The notes under the pieces were generated by a model. That model did no database searches. It was not told where the DNA came from and saw only the letters and a list, made by a program, of their open reading frames with translations. Position numbers and translations under genes: made by a program. DNA of 64,000 bases from positions 128,710,224 through 128,774,223 of the forward strand of contig NC_133898.1 in NCBI RefSeq assembly GCF_964199755.1, given 5' to 3'. This document shows, in pieces, positions 1-13,865 of this stretch. Source of the stretch: Larus michahellis. Lineage: Eukaryota > Chordata > Aves > Charadriiformes > Laridae. Each line of letters opens with the position of its first letter. Within the stretch, counting starts at the first letter, position 1.

Positions 1-477
1 CATAGGGTAGGAAATATCCCAAGGCACCACGACTTGTTGAGGAACGGTTTGAGATCTAAAACCAAGGCCATATCTAAAGGACAACACATGAATGGATTAC
101 TTCTTACACAGGCCTCAAAGATCAAAGTAACCTTCTTAGCTGAGGCAGCCAAGTTAGAAAGGGAACCTTCAGCCTTTAGTTGCCCAAGGGCGTGATTTTC
201 AAATGTGATCAGCGCTGGCCTGAATGTAACCAAAGAGACTGAAATTCCCATGTCTCCACTGAGAGTGGAGAAGAGACTCATTAGATTTGAAAGTTCATCC
301 TACAAGTAGCACTGCTAACCTTGAAAGAACACTAGAAGTTAGTGCAAGATCCTTCCTGCTGGCCTGGGCCAAGCAGGTACGTCCATCAGAGAGCCCATCA
401 GAAATCCAGTTCTGGGGTGTAAGTGGACAGTCACTGGCAACGGGCAGCTATCATCACTGCTGCTGCCCTGTTAGCAT

Positions 478-610
478 GGGCCTGACGTGGTTTTGGCTTG
501 GGCCAGCTAACTCTGAGCCAAAAAATCCCCAAGGACTGCTTGGGAGTAAACACAGACCAGGGACCATTCCCAACAGGCAGTTGGATGTGGCCACCTTTGG
601 ATGGCAAGAG
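478..610 (+). repeat. Unassigned ~130-bp interspersed repeat, copy 1
   Basis: Shares with the other copies the ordered blocks gtggttttggct, ggccagcta, ccaaaaaatcccc, accagggaccattcccaaca and tggatgtggccacctttgg. One base is lost in the 3' block relative to copy 2. I do not recognise the family; it is neither CR1 nor MIR. Confidence 0.7.
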
Positions 611-2254
611 ATGGGGTACGGATGGGGCCAGGCTGTGCCTGCTGGCCTCAGGGCTGGAGAACAATCCCTGCAGATACTTGGTTCTTAGTAAAGATGCAGT
701 CACAAAAGACTATGGGTGGGAGATGCCACGCTGGATGGAAAAGCATGTGTAGAGGAAAGTGCTTGCTGTGGGATGTTGCTGCCTGTTTTCCACAGGTGTC
801 TTTCAATTTGGGTCTAACAAAATATATACATTCCAACAGTGCTCAAACATGAATCCAAAACCCCAAATTCAATTCTCTGTGACCACACTACACAAAATTG
901 TCCCCATTTGTGCAGAGTCCCACAACCAGAGATACCCATCATAAACAAGCCGTGGTTCGACCCTTTCTACACAGGCATCAGATTCCACAGGACTCAGTAC
1001 AAAAAAGATCAACATGTCGTCTGCACCCTCTATTTGGGATGGGTGAGACATCGATGTAGGTCCAAGCAAAGACCTTTTCCTTCAGAAAGAGAAATCCTCT
1101 TGCCTTTTCTGACCTGAGTATTTATCCTAAGATCCATCAAGATAATAGCGATGTATGCCTAAAAAATCTTTGCCTCATAGATTCCTCAGTAACAGGGTGG
1201 GTTGGGGGGAGGGGTGAAAGGTCTACCAAAGTCACAGTCTGGCCTTTGGCTTGGGCTGGGAGACAGATGATAAGGAAAAAGGGTGCTAAAACTTTGCCCA
1301 TGGGGTTGAAGGCATATTCTTTCTCCCTCTCTCTCATGCCTTTCCTTGGGGAGTAAAAGAAATGGGAGACATCCATCACTCAGCCTTGGTTCCCTGTGGC
1401 AGAAGAGGCTTGAACAGAAAAGCAGTTGCTCATTGCCATGTGGGCAAGGGAAAAGGGCCTCACCAGTTGTGTGCTTGCTGAAGGGGCTTGGCAGGGAGGA
1501 ACCAGAATACTCTGCGTTGAAAGTTTGACCTGATTCAACCACAGTTTCCCTTTAAATGTTCATCAGCAGACCAAGGAGGCACCTTACGAAATGCCCAGAT
1601 AGCTCCACACACATAAGCAGCTCGCCTGGGAGGCCACTCATATGACTCAGTTACTTTGCCAGACTGGGGCATATGGCTCTGTTCTTGCCGTCCCCTCCTT
1701 CTCACCAAAGCCGGATGACAGATAACAATTTGGTGCCCTGCTTGAAATGAGTCTCTGGTCCCAGGCCAATTCTCAGCAGCATCAAAAAGCCATCTCCACA
1801 GTTGGCAGTGGGCACTCAGGACGTCTTGCTCTGGCATGCTGAGAGCAGGCCAAGCCCGAGGCATGCTGGCAGTGAGCAACATGGGGAAAGCTTGCCCTAT
1901 CATCAGCCGTATTGTCCCAGCGCGGTGGGGAAGGACTGGGTCCAGGAGCCTTTGAAGCCAGTGACAGCTTTTTTTTTTTCCCAATGGGCTTTGGAACAAG
2001 TCCAAGGAGAGATGTCATCCTTTAGCCCATCCCCACCTGCAGCTTCTCCATCCACCACCTTGCCATAGCTCTTGCTCTGTTATTTCGGAGTGCTGATGAA
2101 AACCCTTCTGTTCCATATCACGTGCCATCATCACGCATATGACATGCCACAGCCAAAAAAGATGAGTCACCATTCACAGGACAGTACTGGCAGGTGGCCA
2201 GTGCTGCCAATTTTAGGCTTTGTAAGGCTGTGGTAATCGTTGGGAGAGGGTTAC

Positions 2255-2345
2255 ATCATCAGAGCTCTACACAAGCATTAGCCCATGCTGTTCCTAGGGG
2301 CTGCAGGCCAGCTGGGAAACTGAGGCACAGATGGAGAGGTCTGAG
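2255..2345 (-). repeat. Ancient CORE-SINE/L3-like remnant
   Basis: The + strand shows agctctacacaagcattagc and then gggaaactgaggcacagatg, which resemble the reverse complement of MIR/CORE tails (aaactgaggcacagagagg). Decayed, moderate support only. Confidence 0.45.
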
Positions 2346-4056
2346 TAGCCTGAGGTCTTGGGGAGGATCTCTACGCTGCAGGCTCCTGGGGAGCAAGTTC
2401 ATGCCAAGCAGATTCCAGGCAGGAAATTAAAGCTTTTTCAGGTAATTTTATGCTGCAGACTTTCTTGGAGACATACCTCTTGTGGCAGATTCGTGATTAG
2501 AGCACAGGAAAAGGTGGCTGCACGCTGCTGTGCAATTGGCTAGTAAAATGCATGGAAATTCAACTATTTTCATCTTCAGGTGGCTCTAGTGTGCAGGTCT
2601 GGGGCTCCCATCAGGCATCCAAGAGAGCATGCTAGCTCTGGATAAACAGGGAGCACGTAGCCACTGAGACGTGCAAAACAGCTGTGGAAGATGCAGGGCG
2701 GGTGCTGGGCAGGGACTTCTCTGTGCTTCTACCCCTGTTGTAGATGGAGCAGTTCAGGTTAATGCAACTGGCTCAAAATTGCTGAGTATTGAAGGAAGGA
2801 ACTTTCATGTTTCAGAAACTGTCAGTCATTTTAGACGACTAGCTCAGGGTGACAGTCTTGAGTCTGGGAGTGCAGTCGATTTACTGAGTCAACAGAAATC
2901 TCCTGAAATGACTTTTGTCCTAAGTGGCATTTGACCAACCTCATGCTCTCAGTGCCCTCAGCCCCTTCACGTCTTCGCATGGGTGCTCACTGTTGGGGGA
3001 CGTCCACCAGGCACGGCTGTTTTCCCTGTCGCAGAAGCCCATATCTGAAATACCCTGAGGTGCAAACGGAGGTTTGCAGTAGGGGAACGGATGCATGGTT
3101 TGATCTCAGCCTGTCCTTGGGGAAGGTGATGTTCATTAACCTGTTGAAGAGGCAGTCTCAACTCCCTCTTGTACACACATGAACTTCCGAGAAGGCAAAG
3201 AGACCCAGGAGAGACGAGCCAACCTGAGCACAACTTAACTGGTGGATGCTGGCATGTCATTGAGTTCTGGCCTGCTACACATCACTTAGACCTTTGCAGA
3301 GTGTACAAAGCATGGGAAGCAGAGGAAGAAACAGGTTCCTGATGTTATCTTTGGAAATCAGTGTCCCTGGTGCCTTCAGCTACCCCACTGTGAGACAGCA
3401 CCAGCTGCACCACATCCGTTTTTGTCGCTTTGTCACTCCCCCTCACAGAAATGCTCTGCCAGACTCACTCTAATGATGCCAGCCCTGTGTACTCTCCACA
3501 AGTGTCAAGTTGCTCCGTCTTTTCAGGAGGCAAGTCACCTCACCTGCAATTATGCCGAGACAATTCCACCAATGGCCCCCTACACATTAACAAAGACTTA
3601 CAAACCGTAAGGTTAGCAAAGTGTGCCTTGCTGACACATGTTCTCTAAACACGCTGAATGAAGACCTCTTACCTTGGCCATTGAGTGTGAACCAAGTTGG
3701 GTTTCCTTTCTCTTTCCCATCAGGTCAAAAACATTCCCAGAACTGGGCTGAAGTTATTTCTCTAATGGCCTGCAAACTTTCTGTGCCCTGGCCATGCCAG
3801 AGGTGGTTTGCAGGATCCATGTTTGGTACTGTCACAGACTGAAACACTGCCTTGATGTTGCCTCGTCTCCAAGGAACTGGCCGTGGGAGCTGTATTTATA
3901 TCAGGAAGTTCCTTCACTAAGCCCTGGCAGAAGATGTTGCTTCCTCAATCTGGTGATGAGTCTGTTGGGTTTCATCTATGCTAATAAGCTGAAACACATC
4001 AGAACATGAGCACAGACACCAGATCTTCATCATCTACGTGGCTCAGTTATCATCAC

Positions 4057-4195
4057 AGTCCTTGGCACGTTTGTAGCCCACAGCAGCTAGCACCAACCCA
4101 AACAATTTCCAGACTTGGCTCAGGTGTTAGCACGGGCCAAGGACGATTCCCAACAAGCAGTCTGGATTGGGCCACCCTGGTTTGGAGGCTGAGAC
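4057..4195 (+). repeat. Unassigned ~130-bp interspersed repeat, copy 2
   Basis: The clearest copy: gtccttggcacg, cagcagctagcacc, aacccaaacaattt, gacttggctcaggtgttagc, gggccaaggacgattccca, acaagcagtctggat and gggccaccctggtttggagg, in that order. Confidence 0.72.
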
Positions 4196-5795
4196 AGAAC
4201 AATGACATGGATGTATCAGTCAACAGAATTAGGCTTTGCTCAGTTACCGATCTCTAGGCACAGGGTTCAAAAGCCAACCCAGACCTGTGCTAGGAAAAAG
4301 AGATTCTCATGGTTATGTTCAGAAGTGGACAGCAGGACTCCTAGGGCTTTGCTTCCCAGGGCTGATGTGCTCCCCTGTTTTTCAGAGTATTTTAGTCCCA
4401 CCTGCAAGATTACAACATCCTTTCAACTCGTGCTAGGCAGATTTAAATTCTTCTGAATTCATCTGCATTAAAAAAGAATGCCAGGATAACAAATATCAAA
4501 CGTACAGTGTCAAAATGCAAGTATATTATATGTGTTTGCAGAGTTGTGTTGTTTCATGCCAACTACACCTATTCAGAATGGGTGGGGAAAGATTTATTCT
4601 AAATCAAGCCGTGTGTGGTTTTCCTTAGCAAAGGGGTTTTTTTTCCCCATTTCAGTGCATTCCAGTAGTATCATAAGGTGTGTTTCTCTTCTAAAAGTTC
4701 CTAGCAGCAGAGTTCAAATATCATTAGGTCTGAAAAATCTCAATACAGGAGGCTCGTTTTGATCTTTACAGAGTGTAAATTGGGAGCGACTCTGCTGGAG
4801 TGTCTTAAGATACTCAATATACTCAAGAATCTGAGCAAAGAACTGGCTGCTAAAAGTTGCGTCTAAAGTGTCCTTCACAAAGAACCAGCTGTTGAACGTG
4901 CAATAGGATTTTTCCTCCAAGAGTAACTCTTCTTGGATTTTGCCATCTTATTTTTCCCACTTAAGGTAATCACACATTCAGGTTTTTTTCTCCTGTTGCT
5001 CTGGGAAAGACTATTTTAAATAGCAGAGGGAAAAACCCCTATATCTCAGCAATCAACCTCCATGCAGCACTGCACATCTAACCAAGAGGCTACAAGAGCA
5101 GCACAGTCATACTTGGGTGTCTTTAGTCCCTAGACTTCCATGGTAGATCCATGCTAGTGGTGGTGCTTAGCTCCCATCTCAGGTGCCTGGTAAGATTTGG
5201 ATGCCTCTGGGCCACGCTGATGGCCATGTAGCTACAAGGCTCTGCTCAGGCTACTCTGGTTTTTGAGCTGAAGTCAGAAGCAACTAAGCACAAGAGGAAC
5301 CAGAAAGCACACCACGAAAAAGCAGTGGAAGTCTACAGAGATGACTTGTACTCTTCTCTGCTGGCTGTGTTCCTTGCAGGTTGAAACACGTTTCTGTGAT
5401 AGATTCTACTGCCCTGTGACATTGCCTACACAGAGGGATTTTGCTCTGCATGCATAGATTTAAAACCTGTCCTTGCTGGAGGTGTTGTCAGGACATCCTC
5501 GTGGAGCATTTCAAGTGAAATCTCTTGAGGTCTCTTGAGGAGCTTCAAATCCTCTTGTCTGTAGCTGTTGACTTTTTGGGGATTCAGGTGGGGTTCTTTC
5601 TCACCGCGATTCCAAGACAGCAGTTAAAGGCATTCAGATTAACAGGATTTAACTGAAGTCTTTATAATTACAATGATGACTGCGCAGAGGCTATCTCACT
5701 CTGAATAGAGTTGCAATTCATACAGCCTTTGACAAAAATAGACACGTATAAGAGTTCTCGTGCTCTATTTCCAAACAACCTAAACTGTGCCCAGA

Positions 5796-6535
5796 AAATC
5801 ACAGAATCGCAGAATCACAGAATCTTAGTGGCTGGAAGGGACCTCTGAGATCATAGAGTCCAACCACATTAAAAAAAAAACAACAAAAAAAAACCCCAAA
5901 AAAAACACCAAAAAAAAACCCACAAAAAAAAAAAGCACCCACCTACTAAACTCCACACCCACAACCCCACACACAACACCCCACCACAAACCAATAATCT
6001 TGGGCACTACAGCATGCCCTGAAGAGCCATGTCTACACGTTTCTTAAATACCTCCAGGGATGGTGACTCCACCACCTCCCTGGGCAGGCTGTTCCAGTGC
6101 CTGACCACTCTTTCAGTAAAGGAATTCCTCCTGATATCTAACCTAAACCTCCCCTGCCGCAGCTTCAGACCATTTCCTCTGGTCCTGTCATTATTCCCCT
6201 GGGAGAAGAGGCCAACCCCCACCTCTCTCCACCCTCCTTTCAGGGAGTTGTAGAGGGCAATGAGGTCTCCCCTCAGCCTCCTCTTCTCCAAGCTAAACAT
6301 GCCCAGCTCCCTCAGCCTCTCCTCATATGCCCTGGTCTCCAGACCCCTCACCAGCCTGGTAGCTCTCCTCTGGACACGCTCCAGCACCTCAATGTCCCTC
6401 TTGTACAGAGGGGCCCAGACCTGAACACAGTACTCAAGGTGAGGCCTCACCAGTGCCGAGTACAGAGGCACGATGACTTCCCTACTCCTGCTGGCCACGC
6501 AGTAAAAAAATCCTGGCTGCTGCTCCCCCAGCACA
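5796..6535 (-). mobile_element. CR1 LINE, 5'-truncated, with an open ORF2 C-terminal fragment
   Basis: The minus strand reads the C-terminal end of CR1 ORF2 (reverse transcriptase protein) in one open frame of about 175 codons (6007-6534), with the CR1 wording [55 protein letters not shown] and [18 protein letters not shown]. The 3' end is marked on the + strand by repeated agaatcacag-type octamers at 5796-5823. The 3'UTR is distended by an A/C-rich low-complexity block (about 5870-5998). It lacks the endonuclease and most of the RT, so it cannot move by itself. It lies inside the XKR6 intron, antisense to the gene. Confidence 0.93.
5870..5998. repeat. A/C-rich low-complexity block inside the CR1 3'UTR
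   Basis: About 130 bases almost free of G: runs of A broken by C, then CCA/CACA-rich sequence (acacccacaaccccacacac). On the element's sense strand it is T/G-rich. It sits between the conserved tail phrase ggaccctctgagatc-like and the ORF2 stop. Confidence 0.85.
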
Positions 6536-7843
6536 TTTCCACTGCAGGTTTAGCCCAGGTGATTGGTACCTGGATAAATTTAGAGCAGGCTCAGACCAGA
6601 CCGTCTCTCATTCCTGTATGTGCGGCATTAGGAGACAGAGATGCACACAGTTGTTGGTGCTGAGCATCTCTATGAGCCTTAATGCAGCCCTGTCCACGTG
6701 AGATTCAGCATGCCCTTTGGAAGAGGCACTGCGGAAGGACGCGCCGGGGCATTGTGGGAAGATCCTGAAGAGATATTTGCACTTGTGTAAGACAGCCTGA
6801 GTCCTCACTGCTGGGGGTGTGGGTTACCAGGCTCCACAAACCCCAATTTAAGTGATAACAGCAGCTATTCTAGTTGGAAACACCATCAAATGTGGCCCCA
6901 CACCGACATCAAAAAACACCATCAGTAAGACTAATGAGATTTCTGATTTACTGGCCAAAAATCACAAAGGAAAGAACTGTTCTATATTAACACGCTCAAA
7001 ATAGCATCCACTGAAGTGGAACTGTTTGCTTTTGGTCAGAGGGGGACAGTCAGTTCTTTTCTTTATATTTTCTTAACATTTAGGGGAAGTTTCAAAATGG
7101 AGGAGCGATTTCAAAATAAGCAGCTACATGTCATAAATAATGTCACATCAAAAGGGACTACAAAGGAAAGATTGGTCTCGTTGGGTGTCCCCCTTCACCT
7201 CTGCTCCGTGGTTGCCTCCAGCTTCTTTAGGACTGAAACTATTCACCAAACTCACCCCAAATTCCCGACTGCTCTTAGATGCCTGCCATGCATCGCTCCC
7301 TCTGAAAAGTGTGATTTTGAAGTTAATTTCTTTTAACTCCAATCAGACACTCTGGTGGCTGGAGGGATTTTCAGAAGAGGGCTTTTCTTCTTAAGGGGGG
7401 TTTGCCCATCTAGCTATAGCAATAGAGTCACACTGGCATTTTCCTCACACATAGCTTTGAGAGCATAGCTGACACCAAATTCCTAGAAGGATTAACCTAT
7501 ACTGCCAAAATAACGTTTTGCTGGCACAAAGCTGTCTGCACATCTGTATTACCCCTTACCTATGCTCTAGCTGCCACATCTGGGCTCCCCAGATCTGTCT
7601 GGACACAGCAGCCACCTGGGCTAATTTACTCTGCCAAAAAGCCCAGCGTGGAAAATCTGATAATATGAGAGGCTCCATCTCCAGGAGTTGGACCACAGGT
7701 CTTCCACGTTATTTTTAAAGTGATGGGGAGGATTATATGACCATGTTTGTGATAGGCAGAGGACTGTGCACAGATTATGTCTATACCTGTAATGCAAATG
7801 GTGCCAGAGTCCAAGCACTGGCAGTCGAGTGTTTCTGTTAACA

Positions 7844-7972
7844 TGGTCTCTGGTACAGTTTTGGCCAGCTAGCCCTTTACCAAAGCTTTCCCAAGCAAGG
7901 GATAATGAGTTCACATAGGCCAGGAACCCTTCCAAAAAGGCAGATAGGATACAACTACTCTGTTTTGGAGTC
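7844..7972 (+). repeat. Unassigned ~130-bp interspersed repeat, copy 3
   Basis: Diverged copy: ggtctctggtacagttttgg, ccagctagccc, accaaagctttccc, aggccaggaacccttccaaa, aaggcagataggat and ctgttttggagtc match the shared order. Confidence 0.6.
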
Positions 7973-8713
7973 TGCCACCTGGGCCCAAGGTCAACGAATA
8001 GCTGTGGCTCTGTTTCTCATTTGCTGGTTTAGATGTCACCACAGTGACCCAGGTTCTCTCAAGTCTTGAGTTCCCATGTGCTCTTCTCCTCTCTGCTGTT
8101 TTTTTATGAGCCATTATCTGGTGGCAGCCACTGTACGAGATCAAAGATCCCAGTTAGCTAGGTGCGAAGAGGCTGGTTTGAAGATCTGTGCATATGTAAG
8201 GACTGAGATTTCAGCTTCACCTAAGTGCTGCCAGAAATGTTTCAGCTGTGGATTGGATGTCAGCAGCTTTTTTGCCTACAGAAGTAGGTAAAATCTGAGA
8301 TACCTGCGGTCAGCATCCTATGAAAGGGTCAAGGCTGTTATGGAAAGCAAATAATGGCCTTACACGGCTATAAGAACTGTGTACCTACACGCCTGTTGAG
8401 ATCAGCCTTCTTCTCCTTGATGTAGCAGGGGATATTGTCTTTCTGCTACCACTTCCTTGAGGATGGTGATAATCTGACTGGCTGTTCAGGGAAATGCAAC
8501 TTGAATATGTCCTCTGACTGATCATGGCACCCTTCTCTCATCAGGTGGGTGTTGGGGGGTTGTTTTGCCTGCTTGGCCTTCAGTGGTATAAAATCATGGT
8601 GTTGCGTCACTTGAATTTGCCCGCGTTACATTGGGTCTGTCAACTTCTGCTCTGCAGAAGCTGATGGTAGCTATTCTGCTCATCTTGAACCCAGGAAATG
8701 GTTTCCCCAGACA

Positions 8714-8900
8714 CAGAATCACAGAATCGTAGGGTTGGAAGGGACCTCTGGAGATCATCCCGTCCAACCCCCTGCCAGAGCAGGGTCACCCAGAGCAGGT
8801 GGCACAGGAACACGTCCAGGCGGGTTTGAATGTCTCCAGAGACGGAGACTCCACCACCTCTCTGGGCAGCCTGTGCCAGGGCTCTGTTCCAGAGCCCTCC
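8714..8900 (-). mobile_element. CR1 LINE 3' fragment
   Basis: The + strand shows the reverse-complemented CR1 tail: cacagaatcacagaatcgta, gttggaagggacctctggag, tccaaccccctgccagagca, then ggagactccaccacctctct and gggcagcctgtgccaggg. The 5' limit near 8900 is approximate. Confidence 0.92.
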
Positions 8901-10385
8901 TTTCTGCTCTCCTTTCCTTGCTGGAACTCAGAGCTCTCCTCTGAGCTCTTGTGGGGATTTGGTGGATGCCAAACCACTGCTACCTAGGGTACTTTTCATC
9001 TTACTCACTTCTTCTTGTTTGGTCATTTCAGTTTGATCACCCACACTCCAGGTAGAGTCAACGGAGAGACAGCGAGGCATTTCCAGAGGGCAACTCATCC
9101 CATGCCTCAGACAGCTCTCCTTGGGTCGAATAAACGCTGAGGCACAGGATGCAGGGAATATCTTCAATAAGAGCTTTTTAAAATGGGGGGGAAGCTTTGC
9201 CAGTCCTTACGTGGTGGGTGATAGCAAACATTTCCAACAGGAGATTTAACACTTCGCTGAGGGTATTCAAGGACAATCCAAAACAGAGGGCAGATTATCC
9301 CATTTCTGCTTGGCCTAGGGTGCTTGTGCCTCCCGCAGAAGGATCAGTCGCTGGCTTGCATCCAGGAGAAGATACAGGACTGGATGGCCCCAGGGCCTGA
9401 GCCAGTTTGGCAGCTCCCGAGTTCACAGAGGAGATGAATAGGAGGAGACATGACAGAAGCAGCCGAGATAATGAGAGCACAGATCAGACGAATGTGGCCG
9501 GTCACCTCTTCTAGCAGTAGAGACAAAGGGGCATTTGGGAGAACTGAAAGGCAGCAGGATGAAAGGGGAGAAAAGCAAGTCCTTTTGAAACACAATCCAT
9601 AGTGAACCTGTGGACCTCAGTTCCTCAAGGCAGTGCTGAGGCAAAGGCTGGAGGGGAATTAAAAAGAGATGCAATGTTTCTGGGGTCAGTGAGGACGTCT
9701 TAATTGAGCAAAAAGAAAAGGGTTTAGGAAGCATTCACATTTCAGGACATGAGCCATCCTTTAACTGGCAAAGGGTGGGAGGGCAACTCTCCATGTGAGC
9801 AAAGTATTCTGAAGTTGCCTTGCTATGGACTTTCTCACTCTCAAAATAAAAGGTTGGGAACATGGATGTTCCTCTGGTCTGCTGTGGAAGAGCCCTCCTT
9901 GTGTTAGTTTGGACATGGACTGTCCTGTATAGAAACTCAAAGCAAGCCTCGTGTCAGGAAATGTCGGTGAGATTCTGTAGTAGAAGACCCTCTTCTTGTT
10001 GTCCAGATCTACTTGGAGATTGGTCCCCGAATCCACCGGTGCGACACCTCTTCCTGGTGCCAGGCTCTGGTTTTTCATCCCTGGTCACTCCAGCTCTGAG
10101 TACAGTACAGAGGTGTCACGTAGATGTGGACAAGCCATTCCTGTGGCAGACTTATGAGTGATGTCCACCATAAGTGGAATAGCACTCATCTGCCATAATG
10201 GACTGGTGGCACACTGGACAAACCAGTTAAGGAAGTGTCCTGAAGTCTTTTGAGGCAAAACAGTATATGCAGCCCATTATTATTTATATACTGGTAATGA
10301 TCCATATTCTTCCACGTTCAAAGTGGAAAACATAGAGGGAGAATGAAGGAAAGAAGAAAAAGTCATTCCCTCCTCCTAAAGGGGC

Positions 10386-10390
10386 AAAAA

Positions 10391-10423
<33 letters not shown>
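10386..10423. repeat. Poly(A) tract (24 A, then 12 A)
   Basis: 24 consecutive A at 10386-10409, one G, then 12 A. No recognisable element lies upstream to explain it as a retroposon tail. Confidence 0.95.
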
Positions 10424-13400
10424 ATCAAGCATCAAACTCCAGCAGAAACAAATGAAAATCAGAGCTGGGGTCTGATTCTGATCCCTTTTACTCTGGTGCA
10501 AATAAATAAAAAGAGATTAAAAAGTAAGGGGGAGCAACTTTCAGGCAATGCTATTACATCAGCAGAATCTGTCTCGATCTCTTTTGTATACAAATGCATT
10601 TTCACTCCCTGTGCATCAAAATGAAAACCTGTTCCTCGATTCGAGCTTCAGGGAGGAACGTGCCACCCAAAGGGGAAAACACGATAACAAGGTTCACCGC
10701 ACAGAGACCTGAGCAGCCAGCGAGTGATGGGGAGGAACCGAGACGTGGCGCTTGGCATTAAGCAAGCGCTGCCTTCGCAGAGGGGTTGATGGAAGGTTTC
10801 GTGTCGCACTGAATATTTCCTGTCCGGCTCACCCGGGAGAAATGTTGGTATCTTCCCGTTTTGTTTTAGTAGAGTCTTCAGGAGAATTAATGTCAAAAAA
10901 GAAATAGAGCACCATTTAGGCATCGCTTTCAGCTTTAAAGGGACAGGCACCACAGTAAATACTTAGGGAATACGCTACGCTGAATGCATTCAAATTACTT
11001 ACAGCCAATAACCTGCAGCTGGATTTGTGATGAAGACTGTACATACCCCTAGTGAAAAACCTCTCTCCTCAGCCGAACAGCACTGTAAGCAAGGGAAAAA
11101 TGGATATATTGTTCATTTTAAATATTTGTTTTTGTGTGCGTGTGTGATTTGTCTGCAGCTTTTATTAGACTTGTTGTAAAACCGTATGTAATTGCGCAGC
11201 GTGAATGGGTCACGTAGACTGGGATGGCTTTCCATGCGCTGTTTTTATTCCTGCGCGTATATGGGCTTTAAAACCAGCAATGGCGATGTAAGGGGAGTCA
11301 TTGTTTTGAGTCTCTCTTGGGGATGTGGATTTTTCAAAGACCCTCATTATATTTCTGAGATGGTCTTTTCTTTTTCTGATGATGGGCCATCGGTAGGAAC
11401 TAGAGGATGAAAACTGAAACAGGCTGGAACTGAGCCTGCCCCTGCGAGCTTCAGCAAGGCTCCAGGAGCTTCCCTTGAACTCAGAGTGGTCCATGCTCCT
11501 CTCCTCAGGTATCAAACCATTACCTGCATTTACTCTAGTCCACTCATGTTTTCTTGATCCCAAGCAATGGCTCTTATTTCCCCATCCCAGAGACTCTATT
11601 CCTTGGTCTGACACATTTCTCAGAAAGTTTAACCTGCCTTATTTCCCACTGCTTTCTCATTTTTCTTCACCATTTACTGTTGTTTAGTCCCCGTGCCACG
11701 TGTGTTTACCGCTGAGGACTGTTCATTAGCTTCCCTGAGAAAGGCAGAATTACTAAGGCAAGAAGCCATCATCAAGGCAGTTCAAGATGATGGGCGAGTT
11801 CAGCTCCAGATTCAGACACCTAAAGAAAGGTGTCTCCAATGGAGGTGCCTCCATGTGATGGGGGTGTCCAAGCTTCCCTTGTATTCAGTGTAGATGTAGG
11901 CAATACAACCACAGGGTCTCAACGACAACCTTCGTACTGCCTCTCTGTGCTGGCCATGACGGCCGAGGAAACAATTTGGTTGACTTTTGCCTAGTGTCAT
12001 TTGAGATGCCCTGAATACCCTGCCTTACTCCAGCTCCCAGCTTAAAAATGTTCTTGTCTTCTGTATGCAAACTTGTCACATCTGCCAGCTCCACATGGAG
12101 GTCTGGGATATCCTAGAGCATCTCAAATGTTGTTGGATTCCCGTCTGTGATGGTTGCACTAAGTCTTAATTCTCCATTGAGGAAAGTAAGAGACATCGCT
12201 CACCTGTGGACACCCCCAAGGTGAATCTCTACAGTAGGAGCTGAACCCTGTCTGAAATGCCTTGGCAAGGTGCACTGTGTTGTGAAGGAGATCTATTCCC
12301 TGCTATAGCATGGATTTTATGTGAGAGCTTGGATAAATACTTCAAATCTTAGTGCTTCTTCTGCCAAATAGGGACATTATAGAGCTCTGCCTCACCATGC
12401 CGAACGTAGATTAGGAGACCATAAGGACTTCAGGACATATTACTAAAAGGACCTGGGGAACTAATTCTTGTGATGTGTCATTCAAGACACATGGGCTTGA
12501 CTCCTCAATGGTGCTGACTATGGCCTGTGAGTCACTCATTGCAGGTGACAGGAGGAGTTCAAGGGCTGTTGTAGAGCCTGGTACAGAGAGTTTGAAGATA
12601 ACCCCATTCAATGCCACTCTGACTTGTTACAGGCAGGCAGGATACAGATCCCACAGGTGAAGCCACAGGGCATCCAGCCCCACGGTAGATGATGGCCTGC
12701 TGGCTCGAGAGTGCCCACACAGATGTGTCAGTGCATGGTGGGTGTTTTCCACTCCCAAGACTAAGCACAGAGTGGGAGGAGTGGGAGTGGGTTTATTGAA
12801 GTGACTTCAGTTTTAAACCAACCCCAGCCCTTTGATGAACAAACCTTGGGAGGGAGTTGAAACCCACTCACGCTAGATGAAGGTGCGTCAGTCACCATGT
12901 GCAAAAGTCAAAATCAAAATTAAAAAAAAATACTTCCCATGTGATCCAACTTATCAGGACTTTTTGTTCAAGTTATAATTGGAGACATCTCTATAGTTGC
13001 TTAGCTATAAGGCCTGGAGAAGTGGAAAAGAAGGGAACAATTTATCCCACGGTCTGTGAGAGTTGTACATTGTATCAAGATTTCACATCAAGAAATAACA
13101 GAGAAAGACGGGAATCAGAAACTCATGGTCAAGATGACAAAAGCCAAGGTGTACTTTGTCATTTAAGTCTGTATGAAATAGCCAGGGAATAATTTCTGTG
13201 GCAACACGGTAAGAAGTACTGCAGAAATCTTCATATTGCTCTGTGGCTTCTGCTGATGTCCACCTACTGATCGCACTCCCCTGGCACCCAGGTTCAGATC
13301 CTGCTCATCGCTAGGATGCCAAAATGTGCATTCACCACGGAGTCCTGAATTTTTAAACAACAGTGGGAATATGTCAAAATGTCTAGAGATACTTCATCCC

Positions 13401-13865
13401 CCCCCACACCTCCTCGGATCTCAGTGCAAATGAGGAGACAACAAACTGTTTTGTAAGGGTAGGACTCATCCTGCCTGACTGCTGGTGTTCGCAAGTCCCC
13501 GCACTCCCCTGTCAAGGGATGGGGACAGGCACTTTGGGAGCATGAGTCAACCCCCCCCTTGTCCCACACATGGATCTTAGGACAGGGTGAATCACTTTCT
13601 GGGGGTGTCTGCCTCTCTCTGTTGACTCGAGGAGACGTTCAGATGACTATCAGCAGGCATGGTACCGTGCAATGGGAGTGACTCAACACACATACCCTCA
13701 GCCAGCGCTGTGCAATGTACGGCAAAGACTGTGATTAGTGTAGGCTTCTGCACTGAAAACGTTATGGTGGGAAAAGCCTTTATGTGTATACTGGGGTTTT
13801 GTTTCTGTTATATTTTATCCCTCTCTGTATTCTACAATAAATGAACCCAACAGAAACATTTTTTT

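Noticed and set aside
6007..6534. 175-codon minus frame as a host gene
   Set aside because: It is the C-terminal part of CR1 ORF2, a retrotransposon fragment.
9045..9200. Possible LTR or retroviral fragment (cgaataaacgctgag with a poly(A)-like signal)
   Set aside because: No paired LTR, primer-binding site or coding remnant was seen nearby.
10343..10624. 93-codon plus frame with a poly-Lys stretch
   Set aside because: Produced by the poly(A) tract at 10386-10422.
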